A stretch of DNA of 64,000 bases, from the NCBI GenBank assembly GCA_026392455.1, contig JAPLCB010000011.1, forward strand, positions 62,001-126,000, read 5' to 3'. A program made the position numbers and the translations under genes. This DNA comes from Propionibacteriales bacterium. Its GTDB lineage: Bacteria > Actinomycetota > Actinomycetes > Propionibacteriales > Nocardioidaceae. The first letter of the stretch is position 1; every line of letters begins with the position of its first letter. Under the pieces are notes generated by a model. The model saw only the letters and a list, made by a program, of their open reading frames with translations, was not told the origin of the DNA and made no database searches. This document shows, piece by piece, positions 29,694-37,567 of this stretch.

Positions 29694-31163
29694 ATGACTG
29701 GCAATCCGATGACATACGAGGTCTGCATCGTCGGCGCTGGGATCACCGGCCTGAACGCTCTCGTCGTCTCGACGTCCTACCTCGAAAGCACGGCGAAGGT
29801 TGCACTGGTCGACAGCAGGCCCCGAGTCGGAGGCATGTGGGTCGACACCTACGACCACGTCCGACTCCACCAGCCGCACGGCATCTTCACCGCCGGCAAC
29901 ATCAAGTGGACGCTGAGCAAGGATCCCAGCCACCTCGCGACGAAGCCCGAGGTCCTCGACCACCTCCAGCGGTGCCTTGAGATCGCCAAGCAACGGGTTG
30001 ACGTGGCTGAGCACTTCGGATGGCAGTACGAGTCGCACCAGGAGCTTGACGATCTGGTGGAGGTGACGCTGCAAGCGCCTGACGGGCGGCGCACGGTGCT
30101 GCGGGCCAAGCGTTTGATCAAGGCATTCGGTCACAGGGTCACACCCGGCATCCCCTTCCCCGTGTCGAGCCGGCGGGTGCGCTCCACGACGCCGGAGCTC
30201 CTCATGTCACAAGGAGCCGATCTCGCTGCCGATGACTCTCCTATCTGGATCATCGGCAGCGGCAAGACAGCAATGGACGCAGCCCAACTCCTGATCACCA
30301 CATATCCGGGCAGGGAGATCAACATGCTGGCCGGGCCCGGGACGATGTTCGCCCGTCGGGACAGCTTCTTCCCCACTGGTGCGAAGCGCTGGTGGTCCGG
30401 AACTCCGATCAACACCATGACCCGCCAGGTCGCCCGGCGCTTCGACGGCACCAACGAGGACGAGGTCCGCGACTGGTTCCGCGCGACTTACGGGATCAGC
30501 CCAACCAGCGAGGCCCGCGACTTCTTCAGCGCCTACCTCTCCGAGGCCGAATGCGAGTTCATCACGTCTGGCCTGTCGAGCATCGAGAACCAGTACTTCG
30601 CCGACGCCCACGACCACGACCACGACCGCGGGGTCGACCTTGTCCTCAGGACGGGCGACGTACGTCCGGTGCCCGAGGGGACCTGGTTGGTCAACTGCAG
30701 TGGCGCCCTCCTGCGTACACCACACCCCTATGAACCGTTCATCTCGGCGGGAGGACGTTGCCTGTCGCTCCAAATGCGCTCCAGCACCACGGGTGCCTTC
30801 TCCTCGTTCGCCGGGTACTACATCACCCACCTGATGTTCCATGACCGACTCCGCGATCTGGGCCTCTACGAACTTGACCTGGAGGACCTGCACGCGAAAG
30901 CGAAATCCCTCGTCGTGTACGCATCGATGAGTCTGTCGATGCACAACCTCAGCCTGGTTGCAGAGGCGTTACCAACCAAGGCGATGCTGGACTGCGGACT
31001 CGACTACGACCTCTGGTACCCGTTGCCCCGGCGTCTCGTCGGAACGATGGGTTTCCTGACGACGCACAAGCGGGACCGCGCCCACCACGCCATGGCCCTG
31101 GACACGCTAGGAATGCGTTTCGACGTGCGCTGCGGGCCACTTGAGACGTCAAGGACTGCATAG
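29694..31163 (+). CDS. Flavin-dependent monooxygenase-like oxidoreductase
   Basis: 489 residues. The N-terminal FAD site is CIVGAGITGLNALVVS, and VGGMWVDTYDHVRLHQPHG recalls flavin-containing and Baeyer-Villiger monooxygenases. A second dinucleotide motif, WIIGSGKTAMDAAQLL, fits NADPH binding. The region after residue 300 includes a HDHDHDRG run and WLVNCSGALLRTPHPY. The substrate is unknown. It is divergent from an HxlR regulator with a lipid-binding-like domain, so a hydrophobic or xenobiotic substrate is plausible. Codon usage is less GC-biased than its neighbours, suggesting later acquisition. Confidence 0.82.
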   Translation: MTGNPMTYEVCIVGAGITGLNALVVSTSYLESTAKVALVDSRPRVGGMWVDTYDHVRLHQPHGIFTAGNIKWTLSKDPSHLATKPEVLDHLQRCLEIAKQRVDVAEHFGWQYESHQELDDLVEVTLQAPDGRRTVLRAKRLIKAFGHRVTPGIPFPVSSRRVRSTTPELLMSQGADLAADDSPIWIIGSGKTAMDAAQLLITTYPGREINMLAGPGTMFARRDSFFPTGAKRWWSGTPINTMTRQVARRFDGTNEDEVRDWFRATYGISPTSEARDFFSAYLSEAECEFITSGLSSIENQYFADAHDHDHDRGVDLVLRTGDVRPVPEGTWLVNCSGALLRTPHPYEPFISAGGRCLSLQMRSSTTGAFSSFAGYYITHLMFHDRLRDLGLYELDLEDLHAKAKSLVVYASMSLSMHNLSLVAEALPTKAMLDCGLDYDLWYPLPRRLVGTMGFLTTHKRDRAHHAMALDTLGMRFDVRCGPLETSRTA

Positions 31164-31296
31164 AGCAGCGCGCGACCGGAATGTTTGCCGCGCGACGACT
31201 GCTACCCCCAGCGTCTGATCCGTTCGGGCGAACAGGCACTACCTGCCCCAGACAGCCCGGCCGGGTATGTCCGGGCAGTTGTGCATGTTGAGCCGC

Positions 31297-31313
31297 ACGG
31301 GTTCGATACCCGT
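31297..31313 (+). other. tRNA T-arm-like sequence
   Basis: ACGGG-TTCGATA-CCCGT forms a perfect 5-bp stem with a 7-base TTC-type loop, as in a tRNA T-arm. No acceptor, D- or anticodon arm could be matched around it, so it is not a working tRNA. It may be a relic of a tRNA attachment site or chance. Confidence 0.3.
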
Positions 31314-31508
31314 ATGGGAGTGCTCCGGATGGTCATCGACGGTTTCCGAGGCAGCGCAGGACCGACTGGCGATGGCGGAGGAGGCTTACCTGGCTCGATC
31401 CTGCTCTCCCAGGCCAGCTGGCACCAGATCAAGGACACCGTTTCCTGTGAGGAGCGCGGCGGAACCACGGCACCTCCCCCAGTACCACTGACGTGCATTC
31501 CGTACTAC

Positions 31509-31541
31509 CAGCAGCATGACCTCGCCAAGAACCCGTTCGGG
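31509..31541 (+). pseudogene. Possible relic of an msrA 3' end
   Basis: The plus-strand frame reads YQQHDLAKNPFG, close to [11 protein letters not shown] at the end of the intact msrA. Fifteen bases (31527-31541) are identical to msrA 28821-28835, and the CAG-CAG codons also align with one 3-base insertion. No further similarity is visible on either side. It could mark a partial duplication on the far side of the HxlR-monooxygenase insertion, or be chance. Confidence 0.35.
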
Positions 31542-31798
31542 GTCCCGCGGGCAGTCCGCGAACCGGATCACGAGAACCGTGACGGCACGCCGCTGACGTC
31601 GTCCCGAAAGATCCGCCGCCCAGACTGACTGAAGCAGCAACGGACTCGGGCGCCCGGAAGGACCGACCTGGGTCGGTGGTGCATGTTTGACTGACCGTCG
31701 AGCCGACGAGTTGCGCCGCAGGTGTCGTACCGGCCGGTCCCCGTTCGTAGCCATGGTGAAGGAGGGCCACCCCGGCCCGTCCCGACCTAGGAGGAGCA

Positions 31799-32155
31799 AT
31801 GCCCCAGTACCTGATCAGCTTCAACGCCGAGTGGGTCCCGGACCTGACCGAGGAGCAGATCCTGGACAGCGCGAGGTCCATCGACCCCGTCATCGACGAG
31901 GCCGTCGCTGCCGGCGTCTGGGTGTTCGGCGGGGGTCTGGACGACAAGACCGCGGTGTTCAGCGTCGACCCCAACGGCGGCAAGCCCATTTTCACCGACG
32001 GCCCGTACGTCGAGACCAAGGAACGCTTCGGCGGCTTCTCCGTCGTCGACGTAGCCGACGACGAGCAGGCGCGCTACTGGGCTGCGAAGATCGCCGTCGG
32101 TTGCGGGTGGCCGATGCAGGTGCAGCAGCTCGGCACACCGCCGGACCTTTCCTGA
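31799..32155 (+). CDS. YCII-related (DGPF) protein
   Basis: 118 residues with the YCII/DGPF pattern: PQYLISFNAEW at the start, VFGGGLDDKTAVFSVD, then IFTDGPYVETKERFGGF, where DGPY corresponds to the DGPF motif. Such proteins are dimeric alpha-beta barrels, often next to sigma factors; none is adjacent here. Strong ribosome site (AGGAGGAG) two bases before the ATG. Function unknown. Confidence 0.85.
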   Translation: MPQYLISFNAEWVPDLTEEQILDSARSIDPVIDEAVAAGVWVFGGGLDDKTAVFSVDPNGGKPIFTDGPYVETKERFGGFSVVDVADDEQARYWAAKIAVGCGWPMQVQQLGTPPDLS

Positions 32156-32202
32156 GTATCCGTACGGATGCGTGCGTGGTCCGACGTGCGAAGACTGACA
32201 GC

Positions 32203-32517
32203 ATGCGCACCTACGGAAGCAGATCAGCCCTCGTCGCCTCCTACGCGTTCGTCGCCCTCACGGTGCTCGGAAGCCTGGGCATGGTGATCTGGGGACTGTC
32301 CTCGGAGATCACGGCTGGCCCAGCCCACGACGACGAGATGTTCGCCGGGATCGGGTACCTCGTCGCGGCTCTGTGGGGTGTCCCCGCCGCCTTCGCCGCC
32401 GTGCTCCTCACGGCAGGCCGGGTCCTCACCGATCGCCACGAGATCCAGTGGGGCCTGACCGTGCTGGCCTTGGCCTTCAACGCCGTCCCGTGGCTGATCC
32501 TGCTCGCACTCCGGTGA
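32203..32517 (+). CDS. Small three-helix membrane protein
   Basis: 104 residues with three clear hydrophobic helices (SYAFVALTVLGSLGMVIWGL, YLVAALWGVPAAFAAVLL, LTVLALAFNAVPWLILLAL). An acidic loop AHDDEMFAG lies between the first two. The frame is open upstream, but only this ATG begins with a plausible membrane protein. No ribosome site is obvious. It is convergent with the response regulator gene. No family recognised. Confidence 0.6.
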   Translation: MRTYGSRSALVASYAFVALTVLGSLGMVIWGLSSEITAGPAHDDEMFAGIGYLVAALWGVPAAFAAVLLTAGRVLTDRHEIQWGLTVLALAFNAVPWLILLALR

Positions 32518-32547
32518 GCGACGCCACGATCGCTGCGATCGCCGAGG

Positions 32548-33237
32548 TCACGGGGCGGACTCAGGCCTCCCTGCCTGGACGAGCCCGCTCTCGTACGCGG
32601 TGACGACGGCCTGCGCGCGGTCACGGACACCGATCTTCGCGAACAGGTGGCCGATGTGGGACTTCACGGTCGCCTCGGTGACGTGCAGGTCCTGGCTGAT
32701 CTCCACGTTGTTGCGGCCGCGTGCGACCAGCTGCAGGACCTCGCGCTCCCGCTCGGTCAGCAACGACACCGCCTGCGCGGCGGCCCGTTCCTGGGTGGGT
32801 CCCCGGGTCAACCTGCTCAGGAGCTGTCCGAGCACTCGGGGCGCGATCACCGCGTCGCCGCCAGCGGCCAGGCGCACGGCCCGCAGGAGGTCGTCGCCGT
32901 CACCGTCCTTGAGCAGGAACCCGCAGGCCCCGGCACGGATCGCCTCCACCACGTAGTCGTCGTGGTCGAAGGTCGTGAGCACGATGACAGCAACACCGGG
33001 TTGCCCCTGACGGATCGTGCGGGTCGCGGAGATCCCGTCGAGCACCGGCATGTTGATGTCCATCAGGACGACGTCGGGTTCGAGCTCGAACGCCCGCGCT
33101 ACCGCTTCCTCACCGTTCGCTGCCTCGCCGACGACGACCACGTCGTCGGCGAAACCGAGCAGGGCACCGATGCCTTGGCGGACCAGCTGTTGGTCATCGG
33201 CCAGGACCACCCGGAGAGGACCTCGCTCGGGGGTCAC
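32548..33237 (-). CDS. NarL/LuxR-type response regulator
   Basis: 229 residues. The receiver domain has the phospho-acceptor Asp in VVLMDINMPVLDG, the acidic pocket LADDQQL and the Lys in FLLKDGD. The C-terminal LuxR helix-turn-helix is LLTEREREVLQLVARGRNN with VTEATVKSHIGHLFAKIGV. It is co-transcribed with the histidine kinase, whose stop overlaps its start by 4 bp, so the two form one system. Likely target: the divergent membrane-protein gene at 34607; this is inference. Confidence 0.92.
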   Translation of the reverse strand: MTPERGPLRVVLADDQQLVRQGIGALLGFADDVVVVGEAANGEEAVARAFELEPDVVLMDINMPVLDGISATRTIRQGQPGVAVIVLTTFDHDDYVVEAIRAGACGFLLKDGDGDDLLRAVRLAAGGDAVIAPRVLGQLLSRLTRGPTQERAAAQAVSLLTEREREVLQLVARGRNNVEISQDLHVTEATVKSHIGHLFAKIGVRDRAQAVVTAYESGLVQAGRPESAP

Positions 33238-34394
33238 GACGAACCCACGATCGGCACCGACGCCCGGACCACCCAGGTGCCGGGCTCCAGTCGTCCGACG
33301 TCAAGCTGCCCGCCACAGATGTGCAGCCGCTCACGCATCCCGACCAGTCCGACGCCGGTGGACACCTCACGGTCTGACCGTCCGCCGGCAACCGGACTCC
33401 TCACCAACAGCCGCACCCTGTCCGCCAGCCAGCTGACCTCGATCCGCACCGTGCCGGGACCTCCGTGACGCCTTGCGTTGGTCAGTGCCTCCTGAATCAC
33501 CCGGTAGGCCGCGAGAGAGCCGCCGACCGGGAGACTACGAGGGTGGCCGCTGACCACGACGTCGATCTCCTGCCCGGCTTGCCGGCACTGATCAACGAGC
33601 TCGGGCACATCCTCGATGCCCCGATCGGCGCCGGGCAGGGAGCTGCCACCGTCGGGTCGGAGAGCACCGAGCACCTGCCGGAGCTCGGTCATCGCCTGCC
33701 GCGCACCGGATTCGATGGCTCGGAGGTCGTCGATGACGATGTCCTGACCGTCCTCACGGCGTCGCCTCAGCACCTGGGCCTGGAGCGAAACCACGTTCAT
33801 CGTGTGGGCCGTGATGTCGTGCAGCTCGCGAGCGACGCGCAGCCGTTCGCGCAACGTCGCTTCCTCGAGGTCCGTGCGGTGCACCTCCTCCAGCGCCGAG
33901 GCCCGGTCCTGCGCCCGCAGCTCGCCCTCCCGAGCGCGCCGGACGAGGATGCCGAGCACCCAGGGAGCGACCGTGATCAGGGTCGGGAAGATCAGCTGCT
34001 CGGGGAGCGCGAACGGCCCCGGCGCAGCAACGTTGAACGACATCAGCGCCAGCACCCCGGCAGCGACGTACGGCTGGTCCCGGTAGCGGGCGAACCTTCC
34101 GATGCCGTAGCTCGCCACCACGATGAGGGCGAGGTACGGGTCGTCGGAGCCCGCCGCGCCACCGCTCCAGCTCGACAGCAGCGGGGCGCCGAGGGAGGCG
34201 ACCAGAGCCACGACCGGCGCCCGGCGCAGCAGGGCGAAGGTCGCCAGGGTCACCAGGGCGACGGCAACCACCAGCACCGGCCGCTCGGCGTCCTGGGACG
34301 ATGCCCCGATCCACGCAGCCATCAGCACCGCGGCAGTGCCGATGCCCCTGGTTCTCAGCCGAGAAACAGGCGCGTCTTCCAGACGGGGGACCAT
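33234..34394 (-). CDS. NarL-family sensor histidine kinase
   Basis: 386 residues. There are four or five membrane helices in the first 150 residues (TLATFALL, VALVASLGAPLLSS, FPTLITVAPWVLGIL), then a HisKA_3 dimerisation domain with the phospho-His in VARELHDITAHTMNVV. The ATPase domain has the N-box EALTNARRHGGPG and the GVGLVGMRERL motif. The frame is open to 34595, but the ATG at 34394 has GAGGAG eight bases before it. It overlaps the response regulator by 4 bp. The signal sensed is unknown; the sensor is membrane-embedded with small loops. Confidence 0.9.
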   Translation of the reverse strand: MVPRLEDAPVSRLRTRGIGTAAVLMAAWIGASSQDAERPVLVVAVALVTLATFALLRRAPVVALVASLGAPLLSSWSGGAAGSDDPYLALIVVASYGIGRFARYRDQPYVAAGVLALMSFNVAAPGPFALPEQLIFPTLITVAPWVLGILVRRAREGELRAQDRASALEEVHRTDLEEATLRERLRVARELHDITAHTMNVVSLQAQVLRRRREDGQDIVIDDLRAIESGARQAMTELRQVLGALRPDGGSSLPGADRGIEDVPELVDQCRQAGQEIDVVVSGHPRSLPVGGSLAAYRVIQEALTNARRHGGPGTVRIEVSWLADRVRLLVRSPVAGGRSDREVSTGVGLVGMRERLHICGGQLDVGRLEPGTWVVRASVPIVGSS

Positions 34395-34606
34395 GGACGC
34401 ATTCTCCTCGAAAACCGGCTTCGGACTGGGCCCATCATGACGCCGATTCCCGCTGCGTGCCTCCGTCTGCGGGATGAGAAGGCCGACGTCGATCTCCCCC
34501 CGAGGCACGACAGCGCGCCGCCGGAAACCATGCCCCGTCCCGATGCGGCGAACGCGGGCCGCCCCAAGACTGGGGAACTCGACCACCACCCGCACCCGGA
34601 GGACCC

Positions 34607-35194
34607 ATGCACACCGATCACCCCGGCCTGAGCACGACCCCGATCAACCGCCTCGAACCGACCGGCGCGGTCGCCGCCGGCATCGCGGGCGGCTGTGCGC
34701 TGGCCCTGGCGATCTACCACGCCATCTCCACGAGCGCGCCGTCGGCCGACTACGCGTCCCTCGGCGGCAACCTGCGCGAGATCGCCTTCTTCGCGTACCT
34801 GGTCGGCTCCGTCGTCGCGATCTGGATGGTTCGGAGAGCCCAGCTGACCACGCCGCTGGCTGCCCGCCTGATCGGGGGCGGCTACGCCCTGGTGGCGTTC
34901 GGCGTCGCCGCCGGCTTCGTGCTCCGCGACGACCCCGACTGGTTCATCATCGTCGGCGGACCGGGGAACCTGCTCGCTCTGGTCGGGTGGATCGCCCTGG
35001 GCGTGAGCGGAGCCCGCCGGGGCCTGCTCCCCCGGTGGACCGCCGTACTCGGCGCGATCGGCGGCGTGTTCGCCGTCCTCTTCGCCGAGTTCGGCTCGCA
35101 GGTCCTCATCGCCAGCTTCTGGCTCTTCCTCGCCACGCGGCCCGGTTCGGGGCCTGCTCGCGGCAACGAAGCACCCCGAAGTCCGCGATACTGA
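34607..35194 (+). CDS. Membrane protein, DUF4386-like topology, hypothetical
   Basis: 195 residues with about six membrane helices (AAGIAGGCALALAIYHAI, IAFFAYLVGSVVAIWMV, YALVAFGVAAGFVL, LLALVGWIALGVSGA, AVLGAIGGVFAVLFA and a last short one). GGAGG lies close to the ATG. It is divergent from the two-component system across a 212-bp gap, a usual place for a regulated target. No enzymatic motif. The family resemblance is only topological. Confidence 0.7.
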   Translation: MHTDHPGLSTTPINRLEPTGAVAAGIAGGCALALAIYHAISTSAPSADYASLGGNLREIAFFAYLVGSVVAIWMVRRAQLTTPLAARLIGGGYALVAFGVAAGFVLRDDPDWFIIVGGPGNLLALVGWIALGVSGARRGLLPRWTAVLGAIGGVFAVLFAEFGSQVLIASFWLFLATRPGSGPARGNEAPRSPRY

Positions 35195-35198
35195 CCCC

Positions 35199-35456
35199 AT
35201 GACGCAGAAGCGGATCGTCCGCGCGCAGGCCAGGGGCGCTGCCCGCGAGCGCGACCTGCTGCTGCGCGACGCCTTCCGGGCCGCCTGGGCGGACAACGAC
35301 GACGCGGTCGCGGACCTCCTGGGCCAGCTGGTCGAGCGCGACCCGGACCTGACCGCGGACCAGCTCTTCGGCATGGTCACCACGTTGCTCGAGGAGGTCA
35401 CCGACCTCTCCGGCGAGACCCGCGAGGCGGTGCTCGCCCGGCTCCAGCGCGACTGA
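35199..35456 (+). CDS. Small acidic-helical protein, hypothetical
   Basis: 85 residues, predicted almost wholly helical, with a basic start (KRIVRAQARGAARERD) and an acidic leucine-rich remainder (DLLGQLVERDPDLTADQLF, TLLEEVTDL). It starts 4 bp after the preceding membrane-protein gene and is probably co-transcribed. No cysteine, no membrane segment, no family recognised. It is convergent with the flavoprotein gene. Confidence 0.6.
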   Translation: MTQKRIVRAQARGAARERDLLLRDAFRAAWADNDDAVADLLGQLVERDPDLTADQLFGMVTTLLEEVTDLSGETREAVLARLQRD

Positions 35457-35467
35457 GCCGACGAGGC

Positions 35468-37567
35468 TCAGCGCGGCAGCATGCCGGTGATCCGGTGCGT
35501 CCGCGACCGGCCGTGGACAGCGTTGGCGGCCTGCAGCCCGGACAGCACCGCGGCCTCGATGCAGCCGGCGTTGATGCCGTTGTCGGTCCAGTCACCGGCG
35601 AGGAACAGGTTGTCGAACCCGCTCTCGTCGGCCCTCAGCCGGAAGGAATCGGTGCCCGGGGTGCACATCACGTAGCGGTCGGACGGGTCGACGTTGATCC
35701 GCACGAACTGCGAGCGCAGCGGGTCGGTGGTCCCGTCCCAGCCGCAGAGCAGGTCCCACCGGAACCCGTCCGGTCCCAGGAGCCCCGGGAGCAGGTGCGG
35801 GAGGTGCTGGGTCACGAAGGTCTCCGCGTCGGCGTACGCCACCGACAAGTGCTGCTCGAGGTACTCCGGCCACGGCCGGTCCGGCGGCCACGGGGCGTCG
35901 ATCGCCCCGCAGAAGTAGGCAATCGAACCGGGCGCGATCGCCTCGGGCCAGTCCTCACGCTCGATCAGCTGGGGCATCGAGGCCCAGGTGCTCAACGGTC
36001 GCTCGAAGGCACTGACCGTCATCCCCGGCCGCCCCCAGCCGAGCGTCGGCTCATCCTCACGGAACCACAGCTGCAGGGCCACGGTCGCGGTCGTCTGCAG
36101 GTTCGCCAGCATCGCCCCGAATGCCGGGGCCCGGGCCGCGAGCGCCGGCGCGACCAACCGTGCCATGTCCACCGGGACCGCCAGCACCGCGACATCGAAG
36201 TCGACGCCGCGCCGCAGCACCCGTTGCTCAGCATCCGGCCAGGTGCACCAGGTGGACTCCAGCGGCTCGTCGAGCACGGCCGGGTCCACGTCCAGCTGGT
36301 CCAGCAGCGGACGGTCGGCGAAGCACGGCAGCCCGCGCACCCGGACCAACGGGTCGTACTGCTCGAGGCCGGGGCGCAGCCGCACCTGGCGCCCCATCCT
36401 GATGGTGTCGACCTCGACCCCGTCGGCCCCGGGGAGCAGCTCGTCGACCCGGTGGAAGTACTCGATCCGCACCCCTCGGGCGACCAGCGCCTGGTGCAGC
36501 GGGGCGAAGACGATGTCCCCCATCCCGGCAGCCATCTTCCAGAAGATCGCACCGCGGTACTCGAAGAACATCTTCACGGTGACTGCGATCGCGGTCCCGG
36601 CACCGACGCCGAGCTCGGAGCGCTGGGCCCCGTCGTGGGCGAAGACCAGGTCGTACAGACCGCGGATGAAGGCGAACTCAGCACCGCCGGGATCGGCGCC
36701 GTGCCGGATCGCCCAGTCGAGGAACTCCTCGTCGTTGGCGCGGTCGAAGCCGTCCGGGTCGACGAAGACACCGTCGGCGATGATGCCCCGGGTGGTCGCC
36801 GCGAGGAACGAGATCAGGTGCCACATCCGCCGCTGCGACGGGTCCAGGGTGACTGCGGTCCGCAGGAGCTCCCGGACGCTCGCCATGGTCTGTCCCAGGG
36901 AACCGACCACCGCGTCCAGATCACCGTCGGGGGACTCCAGGTGCACCAACGCCTCCAGCAGCGAGGCGACCGTGGCCAGGTAGCTGCCCTCGACCAGCGG
37001 GTCGATCCGCGGGGGCGCCGACGGAGACGTCGTGAGGGACAAACCTGCCGGACCGTCCCCGACCGTCGGCAGCGAGTTCACGAAGTCGACGATCAGCTGG
37101 ATGCCTCGGCGGGTGAGGTCGACGATGCCGGGCGGCCGGCCGCTGTCGGGCCCGAGAGGCTCACCGGGGTCCAGGTCGTTGCGGGCGAACGACCCGATCC
37201 AGTGCCGCCAGTCGTCGGCGAACCGGTCCTCCAGCCCGACCTCGCTGGCCGGCAGCATCGCGTCGCGCCAGGTCCTGACCGGCGCCTGCGGATCGGTGCT
37301 CTCCCGGTCGAGCTCGGCGTAGCACTCCCGCAGCAGCCGGAACGCGTTGTCGTAGTACCCGAGCCAGACGTGCAGGCCGTGCTCCTCGATCCTGCCGTGC
37401 TCGCCTCGGCTGCTGGCGCCCTTGCCCCCGAGCCGGAACCCACGCTGGTAGAGGGTGATCGACTCGAGCCGACCCTCCCAGCCGGGCTCGCTGAGCCTCC
37501 AGGCAGCGGCGACCCCCGCCATCCCGCCCCCGAGGACGACCACCTTGCGGCGTTCGGGCGGGCTCAC
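35468..37567 (-). CDS. Desaturase-like FAD-dependent oxidoreductase
   Basis: 699 residues, larger than usual phytoene desaturases. The N-terminal FAD motif is VVVLGGGMAGVAAAWRLSE, followed by YQRGFRLGGKGASSR and the distinctive EEHGLHVWLGYYDNAFRLL. The C-terminal FAD/substrate motif is NLFLAGDWTDNGINAGCIEAA, as in phytoene desaturase/amine oxidase-type flavoproteins. A central insertion of about 250 residues distinguishes it. The start overlaps the cyclase-ATPase gene by 4 bp. The likely chemistry is hydride removal or isomerisation on a polyprenyl or lipid substrate, inferred also from the nearby polyprenyl synthase. Confidence 0.82.
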   Translation of the reverse strand: MSPPERRKVVVLGGGMAGVAAAWRLSEPGWEGRLESITLYQRGFRLGGKGASSRGEHGRIEEHGLHVWLGYYDNAFRLLRECYAELDRESTDPQAPVRTWRDAMLPASEVGLEDRFADDWRHWIGSFARNDLDPGEPLGPDSGRPPGIVDLTRRGIQLIVDFVNSLPTVGDGPAGLSLTTSPSAPPRIDPLVEGSYLATVASLLEALVHLESPDGDLDAVVGSLGQTMASVRELLRTAVTLDPSQRRMWHLISFLAATTRGIIADGVFVDPDGFDRANDEEFLDWAIRHGADPGGAEFAFIRGLYDLVFAHDGAQRSELGVGAGTAIAVTVKMFFEYRGAIFWKMAAGMGDIVFAPLHQALVARGVRIEYFHRVDELLPGADGVEVDTIRMGRQVRLRPGLEQYDPLVRVRGLPCFADRPLLDQLDVDPAVLDEPLESTWCTWPDAEQRVLRRGVDFDVAVLAVPVDMARLVAPALAARAPAFGAMLANLQTTATVALQLWFREDEPTLGWGRPGMTVSAFERPLSTWASMPQLIEREDWPEAIAPGSIAYFCGAIDAPWPPDRPWPEYLEQHLSVAYADAETFVTQHLPHLLPGLLGPDGFRWDLLCGWDGTTDPLRSQFVRINVDPSDRYVMCTPGTDSFRLRADESGFDNLFLAGDWTDNGINAGCIEAAVLSGLQAANAVHGRSRTHRITGMLPR

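Larger units (their letters stand above)
31164..31798. other. Gene-poor mosaic stretch, no confident gene
   Basis: No convincing gene lies here. Frames on both strands (31185-31628 plus, 31202-31498 minus) are open but have low-complexity, non-family sequence and no ribosome sites. Two recognisable fragments are listed separately: a T-arm-like sequence at 31297-31313 and a piece resembling the end of msrA near 31509-31541. The stretch separates the monooxygenase from the YCII gene and looks like recombination debris. Confidence 0.5.

Noticed and set aside
31185-31628. 147-residue plus-strand open frame after the monooxygenase
   Set aside because: No ribosome site, mixed low-complexity content, and only a short msrA-like patch; treated as relic sequence.
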